A stretch of DNA of 64,000 nt from Alcanivoracaceae bacterium (GCA_029210325.1 JARGPU010000002.1:62001-126000); one strand, 5' to 3'; shown: positions 26,814 through 35,712, counted from the stretch's first letter. Notes: generated by a model not told the origin, from the sequence alone. Made by a program: numbers and translations.

Positions 26814-29177
26814 ATGATGTATCCCTCCGATCTGCTCCATGATGTGATTCGCTATGGGCTGGCGGTCAGCGCGTTGCTGCTGGCGCTGGTCTGCTATGGC
26901 TATGGTCGGGGCGGAGCAGGGCGAGGCTACCTGTGGCTATCTGCCGCCTTCATGCTTGATGGCCTGCGTCATCTGTTGATGATTTTCCTGCCGCCATCCA
27001 TGCCACTGACACTTTATGTGCAATTTGACCTGCTGGCGCGGGCCTTCCTGCTATTTAGCGGTGTTCGCTTGCTGGGGGGCGGAGTGTTGCCCGCTACATT
27101 GCGCTGGTTATTGCCAGTGGTGCTTGGTTGGTTGGTGTGGAGTCATGTTTTTCAGCAGGGAGAATCCTCGTGGCGTGATCTGCCCGGCACCATTCTGCTG
27201 TGCTCGGCCTATGTTCTATTGGCGATGTTTTTCTGGCGGGAGCGCGATCGCAATCAGCCGGTAGGATTCTTTCTGGCCGCCACCGGTGCTTTGCTGCTTG
27301 CCGTGCTTTGTCTGGCGCAGCCGTTGGCTGTGCAGAGTTACTGGGGGGTGTGGCACTTCTCCTCGTTCCAGATGCTGTATTTGACGATCAGCGGCGGCCT
27401 GATTATGGCGCTGTACCAAAGCGAACGTTTGCGCGCTGATTTTGCCAGCGAAGGTCAACACAAGGCGTTGTTGCGTGTGTTGCGCAGTCGCCGCCGGGTG
27501 GTGCAACTGCGTGAGTGGACTGATGTCCTGCTACACCAGATTTCTGATGGTGTGGTAGTCACTGATATGAACGGCATAATCACCGGATTTAATCGCGGTG
27601 CCGAGAAAATTTTTGGCCGCCGGGCGGCAGAGCTGCTGGGTCAGCCTGTCACTGAATTGATGCCAGAGCATATTCGGCCCACGGATATCAGTCTTACCGA
27701 GATGCTGCGCGATTTTCATCATCGCTTTCGTGAGCCGACTGAGGGTATCGGTCGGTTTCAAGATGGCACCACTCTTGAACTTGAGATGGTGGTGTCGCCG
27801 ATGGCACTCAGTGATGCAGAACAGATGGTGGCGATTATCCGAGACGTTACCGAGCGCAAGCGGCAGCGCGAGCAGTTGCACTTTATGGCTCGCCATGACG
27901 CCCTGACTGGTCTGCCCAATCGGCGCTGTTTTTCCGAGCTGGTCAGTTCCCGCTTGGCTAATGGCCAGACTGGCATGCTGGCGTTTGTCGATCTGGACGA
28001 CTTTAAGCTGGTTAATGACACCCTGGGGCACAAGGCTGGTGACACAGCACTGGTGGCTATTGCCAGAAGGCTGGTAAGTCTGGCGGGGGAGGATGCCGTG
28101 GTGGCGCGGCAAAGCGGTGATGAGTTTGTGCTGTTTATGCCGGGCATGACTGAAACAGCGCATATTCGCGACTGGGCTGAGGGGCTGGTGGCACGGGTGC
28201 GTAGTCCAGTCAGTTTTGATCAGATCGAATTTGGCTTGTCGTGTAGTGTTGGAGTGGCCCCCTGTATCGATAGCAGCGTTGATGTGGAGACGTTGGTACG
28301 CGAGGCGGATCTGGCTATGTATCAAGCCAAGCGTAGCGGCAAAAACCGTTTTAGTTTTTTCCACCAATCCATGCTGGCGGAATTTAATCGGGTTGCCGAG
28401 TTGGCGGCGCGCTTGAAGCGTATGAACATGGATGAGGAGTTGTCGCTGGTGTTCCAGCCACGCATGGAGCTTGATGGTCGTCAGCTGACCGGTGCAGAGG
28501 TATTGCTGCGCTGGCGTACGCCAGAGGGCGAACAGATTCCCCCGGATCAGTTTATTCCAGTGGCCGAAGAAACCGGACAGATTCTGCGACTGGGCTATTG
28601 GGTACTGGAAAACGCCTGCCGCCACTTGGCTGGCTGGGGGCATCTTCGTGATTCAATGGTGTTGTCCATCAATCTGTCTGCGAGGCAGTTGTTTGATGAG
28701 AATCTGGTCGATCGTATTGAAGCGGTGCGTACCAGTTATGGTTTAGCCCCGGCTCAGCTCGAGTTCGAAATTACCGAGAGCCTGGCGATGCAGGATATTG
28801 ATTATGCACTGCGGGTGCTGGGTAGACTGCGGGCGCGGGGTTATGGGTTGTCGTTGGATGACTTTGGTACCGGCTATTCGTCGTTGTCGCACATGCAGCA
28901 GTTGCCGGTGGATACCATCAAAATTGATCGGTCGTTTGTTCAGAACCTGGTGTCTGATCGTCAGCAACGAGTGCTGGTAGCGGGGATTATTGAGTTAACT
29001 GGGCATCTGGGTATGCGGGTGTTGGCCGAGGGGGTCGAGACGCTAGAGCAGCTGGAAATTCTTGATTCGCTGGGTTGTGATGAGGCACAGGGCTACTTGA
29101 TCGGTCGGCCCATGTCAGCGCAGGACTTTTGTCAGCGAGCCCTGTCTGATTGGGAGGAGCTGGTCCGAGCTTTTTGA
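26814..29177 (+). CDS. Membrane PAS-GGDEF-EAL cyclic-di-GMP signalling protein
   Basis: 787 residues. Residues 1-205 contain about seven hydrophobic segments of a membrane sensor domain; a PAS domain follows (about 235-350, ending VTERKR), then GGDEF (355-515) and EAL (530-780). The GGDEF loop is SGDEF (434-438), a variant that is often weakly active or inactive. The EAL signature is EVL (562-564; AEVLLRW), a known functional variant, and the LDDFGTGYSSLS and KIDRSFV motifs needed for phosphodiesterase catalysis are present. The best guess is a c-di-GMP phosphodiesterase with a possibly regulatory GGDEF. It is immediately upstream of the SRP RNA gene. Confidence 0.93.
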   Translation: MMYPSDLLHDVIRYGLAVSALLLALVCYGYGRGGAGRGYLWLSAAFMLDGLRHLLMIFLPPSMPLTLYVQFDLLARAFLLFSGVRLLGGGVLPATLRWLLPVVLGWLVWSHVFQQGESSWRDLPGTILLCSAYVLLAMFFWRERDRNQPVGFFLAATGALLLAVLCLAQPLAVQSYWGVWHFSSFQMLYLTISGGLIMALYQSERLRADFASEGQHKALLRVLRSRRRVVQLREWTDVLLHQISDGVVVTDMNGIITGFNRGAEKIFGRRAAELLGQPVTELMPEHIRPTDISLTEMLRDFHHRFREPTEGIGRFQDGTTLELEMVVSPMALSDAEQMVAIIRDVTERKRQREQLHFMARHDALTGLPNRRCFSELVSSRLANGQTGMLAFVDLDDFKLVNDTLGHKAGDTALVAIARRLVSLAGEDAVVARQSGDEFVLFMPGMTETAHIRDWAEGLVARVRSPVSFDQIEFGLSCSVGVAPCIDSSVDVETLVREADLAMYQAKRSGKNRFSFFHQSMLAEFNRVAELAARLKRMNMDEELSLVFQPRMELDGRQLTGAEVLLRWRTPEGEQIPPDQFIPVAEETGQILRLGYWVLENACRHLAGWGHLRDSMVLSINLSARQLFDENLVDRIEAVRTSYGLAPAQLEFEITESLAMQDIDYALRVLGRLRARGYGLSLDDFGTGYSSLSHMQQLPVDTIKIDRSFVQNLVSDRQQRVLVAGIIELTGHLGMRVLAEGVETLEQLEILDSLGCDEAQGYLIGRPMSAQDFCQRALSDWEELVRAF

Positions 29178-29185
29178 TCGGTGTC

Positions 29186-29214
29186 TTGCAATGGCGGCAT
29201 CGTTTCGCGACAAT
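29186..29214 (+). promoter_or_regulatory. Promoter of the SRP RNA gene
   Basis: TTGCAA at 29186-29191 and GACAAT at 29209-29214 with an exact 17-bp spacer, followed by a GC-rich discriminator (GCGGCC). Transcription would begin near 29221, giving a short 5' leader to the RNA. Confidence 0.8.
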
Positions 29215-29241
29215 GCGGCCCTCTCCGAAAGGGAGCTCTAT

Positions 29242-29350
29242 GGCAGCCCTGTCGGTCCCCCCGCAATGACCAACTGTGAACTCCGCCAGGTCCGGAAGGA
29301 AGCAACGGTAGCAGTGACGTCGTGTGCCGGGGTGTGGCTGGCAGGGCTGT
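29242..29350 (+). ncRNA. ffs: 4.5S signal recognition particle RNA
   Basis: The apical SRP motif is intact: CAGGTCCGGAAGGAAGCA with the GGAA tetraloop, followed by ACGGTAGCAG. The ends pair (GGCAGCCCTG with CAGGGCTGTC), giving the long hairpin of the small bacterial SRP RNA. It binds Ffh for cotranslational membrane targeting. dnaX follows, a conserved neighbour. Confidence 0.95.
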
Positions 29351-29413
29351 CTCCATTTCTGCGCTGCGGAATTCTGGTACGATACGGCCTTTCATGCTTG
29401 CTTTGGGGCGGCG

Positions 29414-31141
29414 ATGAGTTATCAGGTTCTGGCGCGTAAGTATCGGCCGCGCACATTCCATGAGTTAGTTGGGCAGGAGCATGTCTCTCGGGCGCTGATC
29501 AATGCCCTTGACCATGACCGTCTTCATCATGCCTATCTGTTTACCGGCACCCGCGGGGTGGGTAAAACCACCATTGCGCGGATTCTGTCCCGTTGTCTGA
29601 ATTGTGAGCAGGGAGTTAGCTCCCAGCCTTGCGGTGTCTGTGACACCTGCGTGGAGATTAATGAGGGTCGGTTTGTTGACTTGATCGAAGTCGATGCGGC
29701 CAGCCGCACCAAAGTGGAAGATACCCGCGAGCTCCTGGATAACGTCCAGTACGCGCCTACCCGCGGCCGCTATAAGGTGTACCTGATTGATGAAGTGCAC
29801 ATGCTGTCGGCACATTCTTTCAATGCCTTGTTGAAAACTCTGGAAGAGCCGCCGCCGCATGTGAAGTTTCTGCTTGCCACCACGGATCCGCAAAAGCTGC
29901 CGGTGACCATCCTGTCGCGCTGTCTGCAGTTCAACCTCAAGGCGCTGGCGGCGGATCGTATTGCAACCCATCTGCAGGATTTGTTGCAGCGCGAGATGAT
30001 CGGGTTTGAAGAGCCAGCTTTGGCGCTAATCGGTCAGGCCGCCCGCGGCTCGATGCGCGATGCGCTGAGTCTGACAGATCAGGCCATTGCCTTCAGTGGC
30101 AACCCTCTTACCGAAACAGCAGTAAGGTCCATGCTTGGCAGCGTTGACCGTGCTCATGTGCTGGCACTGCTGGAGTCGCTTGCTGAGGGCGGTGCGGATC
30201 AGGTGCTAGCGGCGCTCGATCAGGTGGCGGAGCAGGCACCCGATGAGCTTGCCTTGCTGGATGAACTTATCAGTGGTCTGCATGCCCTTGCTGTCTCCCA
30301 GGCAGTGCCTGGACGGCAGGTTGACGAACGCATCACGGCGCTGGCTTCTCGCTTTACTGCCGAGCAAGTTCAGCTTGCTTATGACATTGCCTTGCGTGGT
30401 CGCCGGGATCTTGCCGATGCCCCCAATCCTCGTGCCGGTTTGGAGATGGTGCTGCTGCGTATGGTGCTGTTCCGTCCTGATGGTGTGGTGCCCGCAGGAG
30501 GCGGCGGCGGGACAAAAAAGCCGGTTGAGTCGGGTCGCTCTGAATTGCGGGCGGTACCGGCTCAACCAGTGCCGCAAGCGCAGCCACAGCAGGCCGCGAA
30601 GCCCCGGCAGGAAGTGCCACCCGACAAGCCCGTCACAGTGCAGCCCAATGCCATTCAGGCTGCTGAGTTGTCAGCAGTGGCTACTTCGCAGCCTGTTGCA
30701 GCCACAGCGCCCGTATCTGCCCCTGCAACGCGGCCGGTTGAAACTGACGGTGCCGCCTGGTGGGCCAAACTGGTGGCTGGTTTGCCCATTGAAGGCATGC
30801 TGCGCAGCCTCGCTGAGCATGCTGCTCTAGGTGAGCGAGATGGCCTCAACTGGACCTTGGTGCTAGAGCCGGGACATCAGACATTGGCCACCGCTGAGCG
30901 GTTGGAACAACTGTCAGCGGTCATTACTCAAAGCCTTGGCAATCGAGTACGGCTGCAGGCCGACTGGCAGGACAGTGTCAGCCAGACACCGGCTCAGCAA
31001 ATCGCCGCAGCGCGTCAGGCAAAGCTGGTTAAAACCCGGCAGTTGATCAGTCAGGATCCGGTGGTGGTTGCTCTGGTCCGTGAGTTCGACGGCCAGCTTG
31101 ATGTGGACTCGATCCAGCCGGACGACCCGGCAGCTATTTGA
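29414..31141 (+). CDS. dnaX: DNA polymerase III subunits tau and (by frameshift) gamma
   Basis: The 0-frame product is tau, 575 residues from the ATG at 29414 ([12 protein letters not shown]); an upstream extension to 29324 overlaps the SRP RNA and is rejected. The clamp-loader ATPase has Walker A GTRGVGKT (45-52), zinc cysteines 64, 73, 76 and 79, and DEVHML (Walker B). A Pro/Ala/Gln-rich linker follows at about 360-470, then the tau-specific C-terminus that binds polymerase alpha and DnaB. An E. coli-like frameshift cassette sits at codon 367 (see the regulatory feature), predicting a gamma form of about 370 residues ending K-A-G. ybaB and recR follow as in the usual dnaX-ybaB-recR operon. 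Confidence 0.97.
   Translation: MSYQVLARKYRPRTFHELVGQEHVSRALINALDHDRLHHAYLFTGTRGVGKTTIARILSRCLNCEQGVSSQPCGVCDTCVEINEGRFVDLIEVDAASRTKVEDTRELLDNVQYAPTRGRYKVYLIDEVHMLSAHSFNALLKTLEEPPPHVKFLLATTDPQKLPVTILSRCLQFNLKALAADRIATHLQDLLQREMIGFEEPALALIGQAARGSMRDALSLTDQAIAFSGNPLTETAVRSMLGSVDRAHVLALLESLAEGGADQVLAALDQVAEQAPDELALLDELISGLHALAVSQAVPGRQVDERITALASRFTAEQVQLAYDIALRGRRDLADAPNPRAGLEMVLLRMVLFRPDGVVPAGGGGGTKKPVESGRSELRAVPAQPVPQAQPQQAAKPRQEVPPDKPVTVQPNAIQAAELSAVATSQPVAATAPVSAPATRPVETDGAAWWAKLVAGLPIEGMLRSLAEHAALGERDGLNWTLVLEPGHQTLATAERLEQLSAVITQSLGNRVRLQADWQDSVSQTPAQQIAAARQAKLVKTRQLISQDPVVVALVREFDGQLDVDSIQPDDPAAI
30496..30564 (+). promoter_or_regulatory. Programmed -1 ribosomal frameshift site in dnaX
   Basis: Three elements are aligned. 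AGGAGG at 30496-30501 is an internal Shine-Dalgarno-like stimulator nine bases before the slippery heptamer A-AAA-AAG (30511-30517), which is correctly phased (ACA AAA AAG in frame 0). An 11-bp stem follows, 30520-30530 with 30554-30564 (one G-U pair), with a 23-nt loop. After slippage the -1 frame reads GCC GGT TGA, stopping at 30523-30525. Confidence 0.9.
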
Positions 31142-31155
31142 TCTGGAGATATTCC

Positions 31156-31476
31156 ATGGACTTCGATATGAACAACCTTCTGCAGCAGGCTCAGGCCATG
31201 CAGGAAAAAATGAAACAGATGCAGGATGACATTGCCAAGGCGGAAGTCAGCGGTGAGGCCGGCGCAGGTCTGGTAAAGGTCACTATGAATGGCCGTCATG
31301 ATGTGCGTCGGGTGGAAATCGATCCGTCGCTAATGAGCGAAGACAAGGAAATGCTGGAAGACCTTCTGGCTGCAGCGGTGAACGATGCGGTGCGCAAGGT
31401 TGAACGTCAGCAGCAGGAAAAAATGGCCGGTATGACAGCCGGCATGCCGCTGCCTCCCGGCTTTAAGTTGTTCTGA
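31156..31476 (+). CDS. ybaB: Nucleoid-associated protein YbaB/EbfC
   Basis: 106 residues from the ATG at 31156 ([23 protein letters not shown]), preceded by GGAG; an earlier in-frame ATG at 31138 lies across the dnaX stop and is unlikely. The long N-terminal helix and the beta hairpin with [16 protein letters not shown] are characteristic. YbaB/EbfC dimers bind and bend DNA. It sits between dnaX and recR, the conserved position, and may assist RecR-dependent repair. Confidence 0.95.
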   Translation: MDFDMNNLLQQAQAMQEKMKQMQDDIAKAEVSGEAGAGLVKVTMNGRHDVRRVEIDPSLMSEDKEMLEDLLAAAVNDAVRKVERQQQEKMAGMTAGMPLPPGFKLF

Positions 31477-31490
31477 CCGGGGTTTGACGG

Positions 31491-32081
31491 ATGAAGCACA
31501 GCCCGCTGGTTCAGCGACTGATTGAAGGTTTTACCGTGCTGCCCGGTGTTGGGCCGCGCTCCGCCCAGCGCATGACTTACTGGCTGCTGGAGCGTAACCG
31601 TGAGGGCGGTAGCCGTCTTGCGCTGGCTTTGCAAGCGGCTATGCAGGGGGTCAAGCATTGCGCCCGTTGCAGAAACTTTGCTGAAGACGAGTTATGCCCG
31701 GTGTGCGCTGACCCGCGTCGCGATCAGGCTCAGGTATGTATCGTTGAGTCGCCGGCGGATGTGTTGGCGATTGAGCAGTCGGGCGAATACCGTGGCCGTT
31801 ACTTTGTCTTGATCGGGCACCTGTCGCCGATTGATGGTATTGGCCCGGAAGAGATCGGCCTGAACTTGCTGGAGCGCCAGCTTACCGAGGTCAGCGAGCT
31901 GATTCTGGCCACCGGCACCACCGTCGAGGGTGAGGCCACTTCTCACTATATTCAGGAAATGGTGCACGGTACCTCGATCAGTGTCAGCCGTATTGCCCAA
32001 GGGGTGCCCATGGGAGGGGACCTCGAATACGTCGACGGCGCCACTCTGGCTCAGGCGATGAAGTCACGACGTAAGTTGTAG
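31491..32081 (+). CDS. recR: Recombination mediator RecR
   Basis: 196 residues. The helix-hairpin-helix ([18 protein letters not shown]), a C4 zinc finger ([16 protein letters not shown]), the Toprim domain ([26 protein letters not shown]) and the C-terminal Walker-B-like region are present. With RecO it loads RecA onto SSB-coated gaps. It starts 14 bp after ybaB and ends the dnaX-ybaB-recR operon. Confidence 0.97.
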   Translation: MKHSPLVQRLIEGFTVLPGVGPRSAQRMTYWLLERNREGGSRLALALQAAMQGVKHCARCRNFAEDELCPVCADPRRDQAQVCIVESPADVLAIEQSGEYRGRYFVLIGHLSPIDGIGPEEIGLNLLERQLTEVSELILATGTTVEGEATSHYIQEMVHGTSISVSRIAQGVPMGGDLEYVDGATLAQAMKSRRKL

Positions 32082-32109
32082 CAGCGGCTTCAATCGCAAA
32101 ACCTCTGCT

Positions 32110-32145
32110 CCTAAACCTAAACCTAAACCTAAACCTAAACCTAAA
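32110..32145. repeat. Hexanucleotide microsatellite (CCTAAA)6
   Basis: Six perfect tandem copies of CCTAAA in the intergenic region after recR, immediately before the 109-bp palindromic repeat. It resembles a telomere-like repeat by sequence only; here it is probably a slippage-prone simple repeat. Confidence 0.97.
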
Positions 32146-32154
32146 GCCCCACCG

Positions 32155-32263
32155 TCACCACCGTGCCCGGGCGCAACCGCCGCCATAATCCTCCGGGGTG
32201 CCCGCTACGCTGAGTCACCCTGCGGATTATGGTGGCGTTCACGCCTAAGGGTGATACCGAGCC
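32155..32263 (+). repeat. 109-bp interspersed palindromic repeat, copy 1
   Basis: Nearly identical (about three mismatches by eye) to the reverse complement of 51251-51359. It contains facing CCGCCATAATCC and GGATTATGGTGGCG segments and so can form a long imperfect hairpin. The first 37 bp recur exactly at 47634-47670. It is a mobile or REP/BIME-like intergenic element, not a gene. Confidence 0.9.
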
Positions 32264-32323
32264 AATGCTGGTCAGGGGTGAAGCGGAAAAGCCGGGGAAA
32301 AAGCAGGATGCTAGGTTCTGGCG

Positions 32324-32417
32324 CCTGTTCGGGGTTTGCGGGACTGTGTGAGGCAGGGATGCCGAACTCAAGCCCCCAGGGATGGGTTCACGGCGTGTCC
32401 CGCAAACCCCGAACAGG
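32324..32417. repeat. 21-bp perfect inverted repeat with 52-nt loop
   Basis: The arm at 32324-32344 (beginning CCTGTTCGGGGTTTGC) is the exact reverse complement of 32397-32417. The loop includes GAACTCAAGCCCCCAGGGATGGG, a string I recall from dispersed intergenic elements of gammaproteobacteria. It lies between recR and the acyl-CoA dehydrogenase. Confidence 0.85.
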
Positions 32418-32510
32418 TGACTGAACCGGTGAGGGTCACTACCTACCCCGAGATTTTCCAACTGAACCTGCTCCCACAACAGCTCCGACCACATAACATC
32501 AGGGGTTGTT

Positions 32511-32530
32511 TACCAAGCAAGCGCTTGGTA
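32511..32530. promoter_or_regulatory. Candidate TetR-type operator before acyl-CoA dehydrogenase
   Basis: TACCAAGC-AAGC-GCTTGGTA, an 8-bp perfect dyad 31 bp upstream of the dehydrogenase start. ACCAAGC/GCTTGGT half sites are typical of TetR-family regulators of acyl-CoA catabolism. No TetR gene lies in the window. Confidence 0.6.
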
Positions 32531-32560
32531 CCGTCGCAGAATCTGTATACGGAGACCTCC

Positions 32561-33706
32561 ATGAGCACCGCACTCGATTACTTTAATGATACCCATCAGA
32601 TGCTCCGCGACAGCGTTCGCCGCTTTGTCGAGCGCGATATCCTGCCCCATATCGATGACTGGGAGGAGGCCGGAACCTTTCCCCGTGAGCTCTACAAGAA
32701 GGCTGCACAGGCGGGTATTTCCGGCATCGGTTACCCGGAACAGTACGGCGGTAGTGGTGAAGATGTTTTCATGAAGATCGTCGCCTCAGAAGAGCTGATG
32801 CGCTCCACATCCGGCGGCCTGGTGGCCAGTCTTGGCTCCGTCGATATCGGATTGCCGCCAGTGGTCAAATGGGGCAGCGAAGAGCTGAAAGCTCGGGTGG
32901 TGCCGCAAGTGCTTAACGGCGACAAGATTGCTTGTCTGGCGATTACTGAACCGGGCGGCGGCTCCGATGTAGCCAACCTTCGCACCCGCGCGGTCAAGGA
33001 TGGCGACCACTACATCGTTAACGGCAGCAAAACATTTATCACCAGCGGCGTGCGTGCCGACTACTACACCGTTGCCGTACGCACCGGCGACCCTGGTTTT
33101 GGCGGCGTTAGTCTGTTGTTGGTTGAAAAAGGCATGCCCGGATTCACCGTGGGTCGCACCCTGAAAAAGACAGGCTGGTGGGCGAGCGATACCGCCGAGC
33201 TTTTCTTTGAAGATTGCCGGGTGCCTGCGGCCAACCTGATTGGCCCGGAGAACGGCGGTTTTTTCTGCATCATGACAAATTTTCAGGCTGAGAGATTAAT
33301 GCTCTGTGTGATGGCCAACATGACCTCACAGATCGCTCTGGAGGAGTGTCTGCGCTACGTTAAGGAGCGCGAGGCGTTTGGTCGCAAATTGGCCCAGTTT
33401 CAAGTGACTCGCCACAAACTCGCAGAGATGGCCACGCAACTAGAGGCCAGTCGCGAATTTACCTATCGGGTTGCGGCGAAAATGGCAGCGGGGCAGAACT
33501 GTATCAAGGAGGTGTCGATGGCGAAGAACTTCGCCACCACGGTATCTGATCGGGTGACTTACGATGCGGTGCAAATCTTTGGTGGCAGTGGCTTTATGCG
33601 TGGCACCGTGGTGGAACGGCTATATCGTGATAATCGCATTCTCGCCATTGGCGGCGGCACTTACGAAATCATGAATGAGGTGATCGCCAAGCAGATGGGA
33701 CTGTAA
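32561..33706 (+). CDS. Acyl-CoA dehydrogenase
   Basis: 381 residues from the ATG at 32561, with GGAG seven bases before it; the open frame runs further upstream through repeats and is not coding there. All domains are present: N-terminal helices, the FAD-binding beta domain (CLAITEPGGGSDVANL, then FITSGVRADYYTVAVRT), and the C-terminal helices with QIFGGSGFMRGTVVERLYRD and IGGGTYEIM, in which the glutamate is the expected catalytic base. It is a single-gene homotetrameric type resembling AtuD/long-chain enzymes; the substrate is uncertain. Control by a TetR repressor is suggested by the dyad at 32511. Confidence 0.92.
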   Translation: MSTALDYFNDTHQMLRDSVRRFVERDILPHIDDWEEAGTFPRELYKKAAQAGISGIGYPEQYGGSGEDVFMKIVASEELMRSTSGGLVASLGSVDIGLPPVVKWGSEELKARVVPQVLNGDKIACLAITEPGGGSDVANLRTRAVKDGDHYIVNGSKTFITSGVRADYYTVAVRTGDPGFGGVSLLLVEKGMPGFTVGRTLKKTGWWASDTAELFFEDCRVPAANLIGPENGGFFCIMTNFQAERLMLCVMANMTSQIALEECLRYVKEREAFGRKLAQFQVTRHKLAEMATQLEASREFTYRVAAKMAAGQNCIKEVSMAKNFATTVSDRVTYDAVQIFGGSGFMRGTVVERLYRDNRILAIGGGTYEIMNEVIAKQMGL

Positions 33707-33710
33707 CTGA

Positions 33711-33751
33711 CTGGAGCCGCGAATGGTTGGTAAAACCATTGGCGGCTCCAG
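33711..33751. terminator. Bidirectional hairpin between convergent genes
   Basis: CTGGAGCCGC ... GCGGCTCCAG enclosing a second stem AATGGTT/AACCATT. It sits between the stop codons of the acyl-CoA dehydrogenase and the convergent solute-binding protein gene. The U tract is poor, so termination efficiency is uncertain. Confidence 0.65.
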
Positions 33752-33770
33752 TAGCTCCTATAGCAAAGCC

Positions 33771-34784
33771 TTACTCTACCGGATTGACGCACTCGGCACG
33801 GCTGCTTTCCAGTTTGCAGCGGATGCGACGTTGCAAGGTGAGCATTTCACCGCTGTAGTATCCCAGATCGCGCATCTGCACACGGGCTTCCTGCATCATG
33901 ATTTCGTAGCCGGCCTTGTCGGCATCCGGAATTTCCACCCACCACTTCGGGTCCACGCTTTTCTCTTCCTTAGCCAGGCCTTCCAGAACGGCATCCAGAT
34001 TCTTGAAGAAATACTCGCGTGACGTCTGCATCATTTCCGCAGGGAAGCGATCGGTACGGGCGATTAGCTGCATGGTGATCTGTGCCAGAGGGTAGTTGAT
34101 GATCCCACCATCTGGCGTCATGCCCTTGTACAGCTCCAGCGGGGTATAGGCCACCAGCGGTGCAGCGACTACATCCACCACGCCGTTGTTAAACTTGCCC
34201 GAAAAATTGCTGACATCGGAAGCTACCGGGGTTGCACCGATCTGCGATACCAGAATTGATTGAGTTTTGTCGTATTCCAGTACCGCGATTTTCTTGCCAG
34301 CCGCTTTGGCAAGGGTGTTGATCTCGCGGTCATTAACAAAAAGGTAGGCAGCACCGGCTGGGGCAATGCCCATTAGCCCATAAGAGCTGGTAGTTACTTT
34401 TTCTGCTGAAGACGGGTGAGCCATTACCTGCAGCAGAATACGCATGTGGTCCATGGTCGGAATACCGCCGATGGAGTCCAGCGTGCCGGAATATTGGTTG
34501 AAGTCGCGGCCACGGATACCAGTAATCAAAGCCGCATCGCACTTGCCAGCCTTGAGGTCTTCGGCGGCGATCGCTTCGTTGGTAAACGGCACTAGCTCCG
34601 CTTCCAGACCCCACGCCATCGCTGCGGTGCTCCAGTCACGCATGGCTCCCATTACCGGACCAACATTGCCGATAATATCGAAAACGCAGATTTTGCGTTT
34701 GATCGGCTCAGCGCTAGCCGGACTGGAAGTCAGCAGGGCAAGAGGCAAGATGGCGGAGATAAGTGCAATAGCGGATTTCTTCAT
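33771..34784 (-). CDS. Periplasmic putative solute-binding protein, AdeT1/2-like family (paralogue 1 of 4)
   Basis: 337 residues with a Sec signal peptide (KKSAIALISAILPLALL, A-x-A near residue 24). The mature protein begins almost at once with the family core KRKICVFDIIGNVGP, then AAEDLKAGKCDAALITGIRGRDFNQYSGTLDSIGG, AGAAYLFVNDREINTLAKAAGKKIAVLEYD, the LELYKGMTPDGGIINYPLAQITMQLI segment and the terminal RIRCKL-x5-RAECVNPVE. The layout resembles TRAP/TAXI-type binding proteins. Three paralogues lie within 13 kb and a TRAP permease 4 kb away. This copy has no partner gene of its own. Substrate unknown; the AdeT1/2 name comes from Acinetobacter proteins once linked to efflux, which is doubtful here. 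Confidence 0.85.
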   Translation of the reverse strand: MKKSAIALISAILPLALLTSSPASAEPIKRKICVFDIIGNVGPVMGAMRDWSTAAMAWGLEAELVPFTNEAIAAEDLKAGKCDAALITGIRGRDFNQYSGTLDSIGGIPTMDHMRILLQVMAHPSSAEKVTTSSYGLMGIAPAGAAYLFVNDREINTLAKAAGKKIAVLEYDKTQSILVSQIGATPVASDVSNFSGKFNNGVVDVVAAPLVAYTPLELYKGMTPDGGIINYPLAQITMQLIARTDRFPAEMMQTSREYFFKNLDAVLEGLAKEEKSVDPKWWVEIPDADKAGYEIMMQEARVQMRDLGYYSGEMLTLQRRIRCKLESSRAECVNPVE

Positions 34785-34910
34785 AGTCAGCTTCCTGTTG
34801 TTATTCTGGCGCAGAGAATACCGTCAGAGCCCTTGGGAGGCGAGGGCATAATTGACCTTGGGGTCTGTTTCTGTGACCACCCGGGTCAGTAACCAGTTCC
34901 CTGAAACGCA

Positions 34911-34932
34911 ACGGGGCCTGTGCAGGCCCCGC
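34911..34932 (-). terminator. Terminator of gpmA
   Basis: GCGGGGCCT-gc-AGGCCCCGT-type hairpin, followed on the minus strand by TGCGTTT, about 30 bp after the gpmA stop. Confidence 0.75.
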
Positions 34933-34962
34933 ATTCAGCGCATTACAAAGTACTTTGTTGTT

Positions 34963-35712
34963 TCAGGCTTTACCCTGACTGGCAACTGCTGCAGCGGCTT
35001 TGGCAGCTTCCTCTGCGTCACCCAGATAGTAACTGCGCAATGGCTTGAGAGTATCATCCAGCTCGTACACTAGCGGAATGCCGGTGGGGATATTGAGCTT
35101 GAGGATGTCTTGCTCAGATATCTGATCCAGATGCTTCACCAGAGCTCGCAGACTATTGCCATGAGCAACGATCAGAACCTGTTTGCCGGCCTTGATCTGC
35201 GGCTCGATTTCGCTCTGGTAGTAAGGCACAAAGCGAGCCACGGTTTCCTTCAGGCTCTCGGTCAACGGGATCTCTTCTTCCTTCAGATTGTCCCGGTAGA
35301 CACGTTGGTTGCCTGCGTAGCGCTCGTCGCTCTTCTCCATTGCCGGCGGCGGGATGTCATAGCTGCGGCGCCAGATCAGTACCTGCTCCTCACCAAACTC
35401 CTGTGCGGTTTCGGCCTTGTTCAGACCCTGCAGGGCACCATAGTGGCGCTCGTTCAGGCGCCAGTTGCGAATGACTGGAATCCACATCTGATCCATGCCG
35501 TCGAGGATGGTCCACAGGGTGCGGATAGCGCGTTTCAGTACCGAGGTATAGGCCACCTCAAACTCGAAGCCAGCCTCTTTGAGCAGTTCTCCGGCACGGC
35601 GTGCTTCACCAACACCCTGTTCGGTCAGGTCAACGTCTTTCCAGCCGGTAAAGCGGTTTTCCTTATTCCAGGCGCTCTGGCCGTGACGGACCAGTACCAG
35701 TTTGATTGTCAT
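34963..35712 (-). CDS. gpmA: 2,3-bisphosphoglycerate-dependent phosphoglycerate mutase
   Basis: 249 residues. Catalytic His10 lies in [24 protein letters not shown] provides the second acid-base residue and the substrate loop; [12 protein letters not shown] contains the second catalytic histidine. The enzyme interconverts 3- and 2-phosphoglycerate using a phosphohistidine intermediate. A 20-residue Ala-rich tail ([16 protein letters not shown]) follows the normal end. It is divergent from rnd with 135 bp between the starts. Confidence 0.97.
   Translation of the reverse strand: MTIKLVLVRHGQSAWNKENRFTGWKDVDLTEQGVGEARRAGELLKEAGFEFEVAYTSVLKRAIRTLWTILDGMDQMWIPVIRNWRLNERHYGALQGLNKAETAQEFGEEQVLIWRRSYDIPPPAMEKSDERYAGNQRVYRDNLKEEEIPLTESLKETVARFVPYYQSEIEPQIKAGKQVLIVAHGNSLRALVKHLDQISEQDILKLNIPTGIPLVYELDDTLKPLRSYYLGDAEEAAKAAAAVASQGKA

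Noticed and set aside
27531-28643. A 370-codon minus-strand frame opposite the GGDEF-EAL gene
   Set aside because: Same reasoning: the sense strand carries all catalytic motifs and the antisense frame is His/Gln rich without domains.
29324-29413. Upstream extension of dnaX into the SRP RNA
   Set aside because: It overlaps the structural RNA, and DnaX begins at [12 protein letters not shown].
32110-32263. Possible CRISPR array
   Set aside because: The CCTAAA units are contiguous without spacers and no cas genes occur in the window.
32336-32560. Upstream extension of the acyl-CoA dehydrogenase through the repeat region
   Set aside because: The peptide is translated repeat DNA, and a good ribosome-binding site sits just before the ATG at 32561.
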